23,116 nucleotides of DNA from Candidatus Merdimorpha stercoravium. Its GTDB lineage: Bacteria; Bacteroidota; Bacteroidia; Flavobacteriales; UBA1820. Location of the stretch: contig DVLY01000004.1 in NCBI GenBank assembly GCA_018715295.1, positions 1 to 23,116 of the forward strand. Reading direction: 5' to 3'. The translations under genes were made by a program, and so were the position numbers. Each line of letters begins with the position of its first letter. The stretch's first letter is position 1. This document shows, piece by piece, positions 14,466 to 21,126 of this stretch. The notes beneath the pieces are model-generated. The model worked only from the letters and a program-made list of their open reading frames with translations, did not search any database and was not told the origin of the DNA.

Positions 14466-14490
14466 AAAAAAGGGCCTTCCTCCTCCGGCC
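14466..14490 (-). terminator. Weak terminator candidate after the Hdr-like module
   Basis: On the minus strand GGCC (14490-14487) and GGCC (14476-14473) could pair around a 10-nt loop, followed by a T6 run (plus-strand A6 at 14466-14471). The stem is only four pairs. The T-run lies about 65 nt beyond the stop of the last gene of the module. Confidence 0.25.
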
Positions 14491-14535
14491 TCTTCTTCCT
14501 CCCCGCCCCGCCAACGAACACCCGGGCGGAGTCCC

Positions 14536-16353
14536 TCACTTCCCGGCAGAGGCCTTGGACGACGAAGCCGGCAAAGCGACGAGACTGCGCGCCACGGCCT
14601 GCGCGATGTCCTCGACCGGACGACCGTCCGATACACCGGTAAACGTCTTTTTGCAGAGCGGGCAAGCGGTGTAAAGCACATCCTGTCCCTTCTCCGTCAG
14701 ACGGGTGAAGGCATCCTGCGCGATGTCCCTCCGCTGGCGTTCGCCCAGCACCGTATCGGCCAACGAAGCTCCGCAGCACAGCGACCACTTGCCCGATTCG
14801 GCCGCTTCGTCCAGATCGCAGATGGCATTGATCACCCGGCGCGGCGCCTGGTACACGCCGCAGCCGCGCCCCAGATCGCAAGGATCGTGGTACGAAGCGC
14901 GGATCGGCGTATAACGCACCGTGATGCGCCCGTCCTGGATCAAGCGGTCGATGTACTGGGTATGGTGCAGCACCTCGATGCCCTTGAGGTTGTAGTGCTG
15001 GCGGAAGATCCGGTAACAGATCGGGCAGGATGTTACCAAAGTCTTGGCTCCGCTGCGGCGGATCAATTCGGTATTTTTGGCCATCATCGCCTTGGCCGCC
15101 TCCACCTGCCCGGCGAGCATCATCGGTCGCCCGCAGCAGATCGTCCCGTCCTTGTCCATGTACGAATACCGGTCGCCGGAGGCCTCCAGGATGGCCAGCA
15201 TCGGTCCTTCGATCGAGGGCATCGAGCGGGTCATGCAGCCGGCAAAGTACAGCACGTCCGCTTTTTCCACCGCCCGGTCGGGGATGTACGAAAAATCACC
15301 CTGCTGTTTGGGAGCCTTCAACTCCCGCACATTCTGCCGCAACCGCACCGAGTCGATCCCCACCGGACAAGCCTCCACGCACCGCCCGCACATCAGGCAG
15401 TTCTCGGCCGAAAGGAGCGCCGTGGGATCCTTTTCCCGAAGTTTCCGGATGAAATACACCGAGGTATCTTTCGAAATATGCGCCGCCGAAGAAATCTGAC
15501 ACACGTCGATGCACACCCCGCAACGGGAGCAGGAGTACACCTCGGTCGTGGCATATCCGTCGCCTTTCTTACGGCTGCGGATGCCGGCGTTGCGGAACAA
15601 GATGAGCACCACCTCGGTGGGAATGTGCATGAAGCGCGAAAAAGGCAGCACCACGAAAAACATCCCCAATGCGATGGAATACCCCCACCAGAACCCCACT
15701 CCCATCATCTCGGGAGCGGCTCCCACCAGATGTCCTACGGTCTTGGTCAGGAAACTCCCCCCCGCGATATTGGCCGTATAGCTCTCGGCCAGCAGCCGCA
15801 AGGGGAAAATCAGCCAGAGGGTGTACACCGCGATCCGGTCGGGCATCTTCAGGCGCGTGGTGCGCCGCATGCCCATCGGACGGCTGTTAAAGCGTTTGAA
15901 CACGGCCATGCCCACCCCGACCAGGACCATCAGCAGGAAAAAGTCCATCAGGAAAAACAGGAACGAACCGCCGAGGGTCAAGTCGGTCTCCTTGGTAAAG
16001 TACCGGAAAAAGATGGGGTAATACGGCAGGTTGAAACGGTGTGGGGCATAGATCTTGACCTCCACATGCGCCAGAAGGATCATCATGAACCACCCGAAGG
16101 CGATACTCATATGCATGAAGCCCAGCATCTTGTTCCTGCGGAACATCTTCACGTGCAGCAGGCACTCGCGCACCGCCTCCCATCCCGAAACGAAGATCCT
16201 GTACGAGAAGATGCTGCGGAAAAAACGCTTGCGATCCGCCCACGAAAGGTCGTGGAGCAACTTGATGAACGAAAACGCGAAATACGAAATGATGTAGATC
16301 AGCCCCACCGTAAAGGGGATCACAAACGGGGCGTAACTGAATCTTTCCTGCAC
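14536..16353 (-). CDS. Fused HdrE/HdrD-like membrane Fe-S oxidoreductase
   Basis: A 605-residue protein. The first ~255 residues hold about five membrane helices with His81, His96, His208 and His243 in or near helices, as in NarI/DsrM/HdrE-type b-heme anchors. Two ferredoxin motifs follow: Cys275/278/281/285 and Cys319/322/325/329 (CLMCGRCVEACP). Then come two complete CCG domains: Cys373, CC406-407, Cys443/446, and Cys492, CC526-527, Cys564/567. This is the plan of HdrD fused to a membrane cytochrome, also seen in DsrMK-like and DUF224 ETF:quinone oxidoreductases. A menaquinone-linked role is inferred. GTG at 16353 is the start, supported by an AAGGAG 8 nt upstream; no in-frame ATG precedes it nearby. 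Confidence 0.85.
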   Translation of the reverse strand: MQERFSYAPFVIPFTVGLIYIISYFAFSFIKLLHDLSWADRKRFFRSIFSYRIFVSGWEAVRECLLHVKMFRRNKMLGFMHMSIAFGWFMMILLAHVEVKIYAPHRFNLPYYPIFFRYFTKETDLTLGGSFLFFLMDFFLLMVLVGVGMAVFKRFNSRPMGMRRTTRLKMPDRIAVYTLWLIFPLRLLAESYTANIAGGSFLTKTVGHLVGAAPEMMGVGFWWGYSIALGMFFVVLPFSRFMHIPTEVVLILFRNAGIRSRKKGDGYATTEVYSCSRCGVCIDVCQISSAAHISKDTSVYFIRKLREKDPTALLSAENCLMCGRCVEACPVGIDSVRLRQNVRELKAPKQQGDFSYIPDRAVEKADVLYFAGCMTRSMPSIEGPMLAILEASGDRYSYMDKDGTICCGRPMMLAGQVEAAKAMMAKNTELIRRSGAKTLVTSCPICYRIFRQHYNLKGIEVLHHTQYIDRLIQDGRITVRYTPIRASYHDPCDLGRGCGVYQAPRRVINAICDLDEAAESGKWSLCCGASLADTVLGERQRRDIAQDAFTRLTEKGQDVLYTACPLCKKTFTGVSDGRPVEDIAQAVARSLVALPASSSKASAGK

Positions 16354-16361
16354 TTTACTGT

Positions 16362-16367
16362 CTCCTT
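16362..16367 (-). promoter_or_regulatory. Shine-Dalgarno sequence fixing the GTG start of the HdrE/D-like gene
   Basis: AAGGAG in the minus sense lies 8 nt before the GTG at 16353-16351, within the 22-nt gap after the mini-HdrC gene. A full Shine-Dalgarno is uncommon in Bacteroidetes and supports the unusual start codon. Confidence 0.55.
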
Positions 16368-16375
16368 TTTTCGGT

Positions 16376-16705
16376 TCAACGTGTCTGCAGGGCGCGGGCC
16401 AGTTTCACCCATATGCTGCGCAAGTCCACCCCGCGCGGGCACAACATCTGGCATTTGCCGCAGACCATGCAATGTTCCAACTGCTCTTTCAAGCCATCCG
16501 TCTGGCCGTAGCGGAGCATCAGCTGCATCCGGCGCGGATTGTGGAGGACGAACTGCCCGGCCGTACATCCGGCCGTGCACGTCCCGCAACCGATGCACAA
16601 CAACAGACTGTGCTCCTGTCCCGTCAGCTCCCGGGCCAGCGACGTATCCGCCGCATCGAGGTCCAGGCGGTTGCTCTTGGTGAGGGAATATCCGAAGTCG
16701 ATCAT
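16376..16705 (-). CDS. Small HdrC-like 2[4Fe-4S] protein
   Basis: A 109-residue soluble protein with two ferredoxin-type motifs: CIGCGTCTAGC (Cys37/40/43/47, lacking the usual following Pro) and CMVCGKCQMLCP (Cys79/82/85/89). Spacing and length match HdrC, the electron-relay subunit between HdrA and HdrB. Its ATG overlaps the stop of the HdrA-like gene by 4 nt (ATGA at 16702-16705), and it precedes the membrane HdrE/D-like gene by 22 nt. It therefore probably links the FAD subunit to the membrane subunit. The longer open frame extending upstream is an out-of-frame reading of the HdrA-like gene. Confidence 0.88.
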   Translation of the reverse strand: MIDFGYSLTKSNRLDLDAADTSLARELTGQEHSLLLCIGCGTCTAGCTAGQFVLHNPRRMQLMLRYGQTDGLKEQLEHCMVCGKCQMLCPRGVDLRSIWVKLARALQTR

Positions 16706-17727
16706 TTTTCTTTCCGATGGGCTGCTATGAAATCCTCGACGGCCTGCGCCGCGCCCAGCGCATCGGCCACCGTTTCCGGAATACTTTTGGGACCGGTGCA
16801 GGCACCTGCCAAAAATACCCCCGGCACGGACGAAACGTTCCGTCCGGTATAGACATCCTCGGGTTGGAAGAACCCGTCTTTCCCGCGTTTGATCCCCAGG
16901 GCCGAAGCCACGCGCTCGGTATCCGAGGGGGCCGTCATCCCGGCCATGAGCACCAGCATATCGACCGAGAGGTGCAGGGTCTTGTCGGCCAAGGTGTCTT
17001 CCACCTTCAGCACCACGCGTTTTTCCATATCTTCGGCTGCTTCGCACAACCTTCCCCGCACGAAACGCACCCCGTAGAGCGTCTGGGCATTGAAGTACAT
17101 GTCCTCGAAATGCAGGTCGTACATCCGAAGGTCCATGTAAAAACAAAACGCCTCCGCCTCGGGATAGAGCTGCTTGATCTCGCTGGCCTGCTTGACCGCC
17201 GTCGCGCAACACACCTTGGAGCAATACCGGTTGCCGATCTTTTCGTCCCGGCTTCCCACGCAATGCACGAACCCCACCCGACGCGGGACTTTCCCGGCGC
17301 GGGTAAGGACCTTCCCGGCCGAGAACATCGCTTCCAGATCGGCCGAAGTATAGACATTGTCGTAGATCCCGTATCCGTACTCCTCTTTCAGATGGGCGTC
17401 GAAGAGGGAAAAACCGCTGGCCACCACCACTGCCCCGCCGTGTACCGTCGTCCCGTCGGAGAGCCGGACGGAAAACTCGCCCGCACCCCGATCCATCTGC
17501 AGGATCGACACCCCGGTACGCACTTCCACCCCGGCGACTCCATCGCGCAGGTGCCGCAGTACGTCGGCCGCATGACGCCCCTCGGGGAACAAGCGGTCCC
17601 ACGCCGCTACATTGCCGCCCAACTCGTTTTTCTTCTCGATCAGGTGTACTCCGTAACCTTTCCTTGCCAGGGACGCCGCCGCCGTCATTCCGGCCACCCC
17701 GCCCCCGATTACGATCACATTCTCCAT
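16702..17727 (-). CDS. Short HdrA-like FAD oxidoreductase
   Basis: A 341-residue flavoprotein. GGGVAGMTAA at residues 8-17 is the FAD dinucleotide fold, followed by EKKNELGGN. The segment CVGSRD...YCSKVCC has Cys156, Cys169, Cys173 and Cys174 (Cx12Cx3CC), the pattern that binds a [4Fe-4S] cluster in the thioredoxin-reductase-like core of HdrA. GACTGPKSIPETV at 308-320 is another HdrA signature. Methanogen HdrA is about twice as long and carries extra ferredoxin domains; both are absent here, so this resembles the compact HdrA of QmoA-like complexes. It lies 184 nt after the HdrB-like gene and overlaps the small HdrC gene. Confidence 0.88.
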   Translation of the reverse strand: MENVIVIGGGVAGMTAAASLARKGYGVHLIEKKNELGGNVAAWDRLFPEGRHAADVLRHLRDGVAGVEVRTGVSILQMDRGAGEFSVRLSDGTTVHGGAVVVASGFSLFDAHLKEEYGYGIYDNVYTSADLEAMFSAGKVLTRAGKVPRRVGFVHCVGSRDEKIGNRYCSKVCCATAVKQASEIKQLYPEAEAFCFYMDLRMYDLHFEDMYFNAQTLYGVRFVRGRLCEAAEDMEKRVVLKVEDTLADKTLHLSVDMLVLMAGMTAPSDTERVASALGIKRGKDGFFQPEDVYTGRNVSSVPGVFLAGACTGPKSIPETVADALGAAQAVEDFIAAHRKEK

Positions 17728-17911
17728 GTATTGCGTTTACAAAGCGTTATTCTTTTTCTCTCCCCCCCGTCCGCCGACATTTCTTGGCTTCGGCCGCCAT
17801 TTTCCCGAACCTTGTCCAGTTCCTTCGCCTTCTCACCTCCTTCTCTCACCCCGTTCTCTCGTCCGCAGCCGGGTCTATCGCATTTCTCACGTACCCCGGT
17901 TCCCCACAGGC
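17728..17911. other. Pyrimidine-rich spacer inside the Hdr-like module
   Basis: This 184-bp gap between the HdrB-like and HdrA-like genes holds no credible gene. On the plus strand it has long T/C tracts at about 17748-17767 and 17815-17872, so it is purine-rich in the mRNA. No -7 box with correct spacing and no clear terminator was found. Confidence 0.55.
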
Positions 17912-19021
17912 TTACAGGCCGCAGCCGCACACTTTCAAGTAAGTGGGCGCCTCGGGATGCCCCAGGTCTTTTCCTTCCAGCCCTTTGAACTTGGCTTTCG
18001 GATCGTACTCCACGCCCATCCGGTCCAGAAGCGGTTCGACCGTTACCTGGTGGGTCTGCAATCCCAGGTCCCACGGGTCGTACCCCAGCACCAGACCGGC
18101 CAATTCCTCGTAGGTGAGCACCGGGATGCCGTACCCGTTGCGGCCGTAGGTCTTGCCTTCCATCTCGGAAATGACGTACTGCCAACGGTCCATGAAATAC
18201 GGGCAACCCGGGCAGTTGGTGATGATCACATCGGGGTGGTACGGTTCCATCGAGTCGAATTTCTTTTTCGTATTCGACACGCAATACCCCCGGTTGGCCC
18301 GCACCAGATACTGCCGGAAACCGAAACCGCAGCAATGCCTGCGCTCGGGGTAATCGACGATCTGCCCGCCCCACGTCTCGGCCATGCCCGAAAGCACGCA
18401 AGGGTACTCCGCCCCTCCGACCCCTTTCGAAGGGAACATCTTGGCGTAATGGCACCCGATGTGCTCCACCACGCGAAGCGGTTCGCCGGTATCCTTGTCC
18501 ACCAGGCGGTATTTCGCCCGGGCGGCGATCTCGTCCTTCAAGCGGTACACGATGTCGCTGGCATGCGCCACGCATTTGGGCAGGACCAGTTCCCGTCCGG
18601 TAGCCTTGCGCAAGTGGTCGGCGATGCGCTCGCGCACCTGGGGATAATGTTTCCAGGTCTCCAAAAATTCGGAGTACAAGCCGAAGGAAGTGATGCACGA
18701 AACCGCCAGATTTTCATAGCCGGCCTCCGCCATCAGGGCAAACTGCCGCGCTACGATGGTCATGCTGGTCTCCAACGGGATCACATCGCTGTGATAACCG
18801 ATGCCGCTGCAGGTGGTATGGTGGGGGTTCTCGTAAATATCCTTGCCCAGATCGTCCCGCAGGATCTTCAGGAACATCTGTTCCGAAGCCGGAAAGAATG
18901 TCTGACGGATGCAACTGCGCACGTAAAAATACCGATCGTCGGGGATCTCCTTCTGGTACTCCTTCCAGATGCGGCGTTTCCCCGTCTTCTGGTCGCAGAG
19001 TTCTTGGCCGTTATTTTCCAT
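17912..19021 (-). CDS. HdrB-like CCG-domain protein with a degenerate first CCG motif
   Basis: A 369-residue soluble protein resembling heterodisulfide reductase subunit B. The second CCG domain is complete: Cys190 (HIGCHYAK), CC230-231 (HCCGFGF) and Cys270/Cys273 (NCPGCPYF), enough for one non-cubane-type [4Fe-4S] site. The first CCG is reduced to Cys37 (VRSCIRQ), Cys71 (TTCSG) and Cys109 (SCITSF): one Cys of the CC pair and one Cys of the CxxC are missing. The C-terminus ends CGCGL. The substrate is unknown; reduction of a disulfide-like or heterodisulfide compound is only suggested by the family. It follows the HdrC-like gene by 37 nt and is the second gene of the module. Confidence 0.85.
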   Translation of the reverse strand: MENNGQELCDQKTGKRRIWKEYQKEIPDDRYFYVRSCIRQTFFPASEQMFLKILRDDLGKDIYENPHHTTCSGIGYHSDVIPLETSMTIVARQFALMAEAGYENLAVSCITSFGLYSEFLETWKHYPQVRERIADHLRKATGRELVLPKCVAHASDIVYRLKDEIAARAKYRLVDKDTGEPLRVVEHIGCHYAKMFPSKGVGGAEYPCVLSGMAETWGGQIVDYPERRHCCGFGFRQYLVRANRGYCVSNTKKKFDSMEPYHPDVIITNCPGCPYFMDRWQYVISEMEGKTYGRNGYGIPVLTYEELAGLVLGYDPWDLGLQTHQVTVEPLLDRMGVEYDPKAKFKGLEGKDLGHPEAPTYLKVCGCGL

Positions 19022-19058
19022 AGTCTTCCATGCAAATGATCATAAAAAAATGCCGCCC

Positions 19059-19751
19059 TTACCGGCTGTGGCAACCGCTGTTGGTGGCATAAACCAGGTC
19101 GAGGTACTCCTGGTCGGTCAGTCCCATCTCACGGGCCTTGGCCGCAGAAGCCTCCTCTATTTTTTCAAAGCGGGCCTTCCCGCCCGTTACTTCAAAGATC
19201 CGGTCGAGTTCCTCGAGCGACTCCCGGGGAATGCGCCGCATCGGTCCGGGGCCGTCCCCGTCCAGGTTGGCGCCCAAGCGCGCGAAGATATCGACCATGT
19301 TGTCCCGCTCCCACTTCCACACCGGGCCGGTTTCGGGATGCCGGGCTTCGTCCATCAGGTGCGGGGTCACACAATATCCCTCACGCAGGATGTTCTCGCC
19401 CACGGAGCGTTTGATGGCCAACTGCTGCCGGCCTTTTTCCGAATCTACGAAAAAGCCCTCGTCCTGGGAGAGCGACCGCAAGGCCTGGATGATGAGCCCC
19501 GGGGCATTGCGCCGCGGGCAACGCGTTACGCACGACATGCACTCTCCGCAGTACCAAATGGTCTCGCTGCGCAACAGGGCTTCGATCTGCGCATCGTCCT
19601 TGGTTTGAACGATATTGACGATCTTTTTGGGGTCGTAGTCGTAAAATTCGGCGGCCGGACATACCGCCGAACAGGTCCCGCAGTTGATACAGGCCACCAT
19701 GCCTTCCTGCAGACGCACGTCCTGGCTCAACTTATCGTACAGTCTTCCCAT
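19059..19751 (-). CDS. HdrC-like dicluster ferredoxin-domain protein
   Basis: A 230-residue soluble protein, first gene of the module. It has two [4Fe-4S] motifs: CINCGTCSAVCP (Cys21/24/27/31) and CGECMSCVTRCP (Cys68/71/74/78). The HdrC-type core ends near residue 100. The remaining ~130 residues are a mostly helical, charged extension without cysteine clusters (only Cys127 and Cys227), longer than classical HdrC. It likely relays electrons to the adjacent HdrB-like protein. The ATG at 19751 lies 24 nt from a -7 promoter box. Confidence 0.87.
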   Translation of the reverse strand: MGRLYDKLSQDVRLQEGMVACINCGTCSAVCPAAEFYDYDPKKIVNIVQTKDDAQIEALLRSETIWYCGECMSCVTRCPRRNAPGLIIQALRSLSQDEGFFVDSEKGRQQLAIKRSVGENILREGYCVTPHLMDEARHPETGPVWKWERDNMVDIFARLGANLDGDGPGPMRRIPRESLEELDRIFEVTGGKARFEKIEEASAAKAREMGLTDQEYLDLVYATNSGCHSR

Positions 19752-19774
19752 CGGTTTTCCTGTTTTTTGCGTTC

Positions 19775-19782
19775 CAAAATTA
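19775..19782 (-). promoter_or_regulatory. -7 promoter box of the Hdr-like module
   Basis: CAAAATTA on the plus strand reads TAATTTTG on the coding strand, matching TAnnTTTG, 24 nt upstream of the first ATG of the module. No -33 TTTG is found about 20 bp further up; instead a palindrome abuts the box. Confidence 0.45.
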
Positions 19783-19795
19783 CGGATAATATCCG
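19783..19795. repeat. 13-bp palindrome next to the Hdr-like promoter
   Basis: CGGATA-A-TATCCG is a perfect dyad with a single central base, immediately upstream of the -7 box of the Hdr-like module. Its position in the promoter spacer fits an operator for a dimeric regulator. Confidence 0.45.
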
Positions 19796-19982
19796 AGGTA
19801 CGGAGGTATACATAATATTTTTTTATCGTATATTACTTTTATTTATGACCTGTTTTCTCCCCGACTCCCGCAAGATTTTTGAAGAAAAACGCCGCTGCGA
19901 GGACTTCGGAGGGATGAAGCCCTTTTATTAACACTCTCAAAAATAAAGAAAAAGAATAAAACCGGCGCGTATTTTCCCGGGT

Positions 19983-20013
19983 TTTTCAAACCGACGATTA
20001 TTGCGTACCTTTG
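19983..20013 (+). promoter_or_regulatory. Promoter of fabD
   Basis: TACCTTTG at 20006-20013 matches the -7 consensus. A T-rich element (TTTTTC, around 19982-19986) lies about 20 bp upstream as a weak -33. The predicted start of transcription, near 20020, falls inside a perfect inverted repeat; the leader before the ATG would be about 65 nt. Confidence 0.55.
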
Positions 20014-20038
20014 TCCGGTTTCCCGACGGGAAACCGGA
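20014..20038. repeat. Perfect 11-bp-arm inverted repeat at the fabD transcription start
   Basis: TCCGGTTTCCC (20014-20024) and GGGAAACCGGA (20028-20038) pair perfectly around a GAC centre. The repeat begins right after the -7 box. It could be an operator for a dimeric repressor or a 5'-end RNA hairpin. No T-tract follows, so it is not a terminator. Confidence 0.7.
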
Positions 20039-20083
20039 TGAAACGACAGGAAAGAAACATCACACCAAAAACCTACCAAGAAA

Positions 20084-20968
20084 ATGAAAGCATACGTATT
20101 CCCCGGACAGGGAGCCCAGTTCTCCGGGATGGGAGCCGACCTTTACCAGAAATCGGCGGCCGTAAAAGCCTTGTTCGACCGCGCGGACGAGATCCTCGGT
20201 TTTCCCTTGAGCCAGACCATGTTCTCCGGCAGCGACGAAGAGTTGCGCCAGACCAAAGTAACCCAACCGGCCGTATTCCTGCATTCGGTAGCCCTGGCCA
20301 AAGCGCTGGGCGAAGGATTCCAACCCGAAATGGTAGCCGGGCACTCCCTGGGCGAATTTTCCGCCCTGGTAGCCGCCGGAGCGATGAACTTCGAGGACGG
20401 ACTCCGCCTGGTATCCAAACGCGCCATGGCCATGCAGAAAGCCTGCGAAGCCGTACCTTCGACGATGGCGGCCGTACTGGGACTGCCGGATGAAAAAGTA
20501 GAAGAAATCTGCCAGGCCACCCCGGGTGTGGTCGTAGCCGCCAACTACAACTGTCCCGGCCAGTTGGTCATCTCGGGAGAGATCCCGGCCGTAGAAGCCG
20601 CCTGCGAAGCTGCCAAAGCCGCCGGAGCCCGTCGCGCCCTGCGTCTGCCGGTAGGCGGTGCCTTCCACTCGCCGCTGATGGAACCGGCCCGCGAAGAACT
20701 GGCGCGCGCCATAGCCGAGACCGATTTCCACGCCCCGGTATGCCCCGTGTACCAGAACGTCTCGACCCACGCCGAGACCGATCCCGAAACGATCAAAAAG
20801 AACCTCATCGCCCAGCTGACCGCCCCGGTAAAATGGACCCAGAGCGTACGCCACATGGTAGCCGACGGCGCTACGGTCTTCGTAGAAGTAGGCCCGGGCA
20901 AGGTGCTCCAGGGGCTGGTAAAAAAGATCGAGCCGTCCGCAGAGGCTTACTCCGCTACGATCGAATAA
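20084..20968 (+). CDS. fabD: Malonyl-CoA:acyl-carrier-protein transacylase FabD
   Basis: A 294-residue cytosolic enzyme that loads malonyl groups onto acyl carrier protein for fatty-acid synthesis. It starts MKAYVFPGQGAQ (the GQGAQ oxyanion loop, residues 8-12). GHSLGEF gives the nucleophile Ser88, and GGAFHSPLM supplies the catalytic His near residue 200. QPAVFLHSVAL and VEVGPGKVL complete the family pattern. It stands alone as a short transcription unit, with its own promoter upstream and a strong terminator downstream, rather than in a fab cluster. It is divergent from the Hdr-like module. Confidence 0.96.
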   Translation: MKAYVFPGQGAQFSGMGADLYQKSAAVKALFDRADEILGFPLSQTMFSGSDEELRQTKVTQPAVFLHSVALAKALGEGFQPEMVAGHSLGEFSALVAAGAMNFEDGLRLVSKRAMAMQKACEAVPSTMAAVLGLPDEKVEEICQATPGVVVAANYNCPGQLVISGEIPAVEAACEAAKAAGARRALRLPVGGAFHSPLMEPAREELARAIAETDFHAPVCPVYQNVSTHAETDPETIKKNLIAQLTAPVKWTQSVRHMVADGATVFVEVGPGKVLQGLVKKIEPSAEAYSATIE

Positions 20969-20970
20969 TT

Positions 20971-20988
20971 AAAGGGATTTTTCCCTTT
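20971..20988. repeat. Short hairpin directly after fabD
   Basis: AAAGGGA and TCCCTTT form a perfect 7-bp stem with a TTTT loop, 2 nt after the fabD stop. It may protect the mRNA 3' end together with the terminator that follows. Confidence 0.4.
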
Positions 20989-20997
20989 CGCAAAAAC

Positions 20998-21034
20998 CCG
21001 GTATGGCAAGTCTTCTGCCATGCCGGTTTTTTTT
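20998..21034 (+). terminator. Intrinsic terminator of fabD
   Basis: CCGGTATGGCA (20998-21008) pairs with TGCCATGCCGG (21016-21026): 11 pairs including one G-U, with a 7-nt loop. A run of eight Ts (21027-21034) follows directly. This is a textbook Rho-independent terminator and separates fabD from the next gene. Confidence 0.88.
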
Positions 21035-21126
21035 GCCGGCAAAAGGAGCATTCGCAAAAACGGCCTATCTTTACCAAAAGAAAAAGTCCTCCTTGTTACA
21101 TTTACCCAACCAACCGCGCGAGACCC

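Larger units (their letters stand above)
14052..14535. other. 484-bp intergenic region between the Hdr-like and arginine clusters
   Basis: No credible gene was found on either strand. It holds a probable -7 promoter box for the arginine cluster (14343-14350), a 6-bp hairpin (14300-14314), a short Arg-containing leader ORF (14217-14291) and a weak terminator candidate for the Hdr-like module (14466-14490). The 30 bp next to the GNAT start (about 14060-14090) are AT-rich with imperfect dyad symmetry. Long open frames crossing the region are antisense shadows. Confidence 0.6.
19752..20083. other. AT-rich divergent control region between the Hdr-like module and fabD
   Basis: This 332-bp stretch is visibly richer in A and T than its surroundings, especially 19810-19850 and 19925-19960. 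It holds a minus-strand promoter box with a palindrome (19775-19795), and a plus-strand promoter with a large palindrome at the predicted start of the fabD transcript (20006-20038). A 28-codon plus-strand ORF at 19845-19931 is present but has no supporting evidence. Confidence 0.6.

Noticed and set aside
14086..16683. An 865-codon plus-strand open frame antisense to the HdrE/D-like gene.
   Set aside because: It is antisense to a gene with complete Fe-S motifs; its translation is rich in His, Arg, Pro and Gln with no domain, as expected for a shadow frame in GC-rich DNA.
19845..19931. A 28-codon plus-strand ORF in the divergent region.
   Set aside because: Low-complexity AT-rich context, no promoter at suitable spacing, no ribosome-binding site and no recognisable features.
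20038..20083. Upstream ATG at 20038 in the fabD leader as a regulatory uORF.
   Set aside because: The frame simply continues far into fabD as a shadow; no codon pattern or stop near the fabD start suggests regulation.
21066..21073. TATCTTTA as a -7 box for the TonB-like gene.
   Set aside because: It lacks the terminal G of TAnnTTTG and there is no -33 element about 20 bp upstream.
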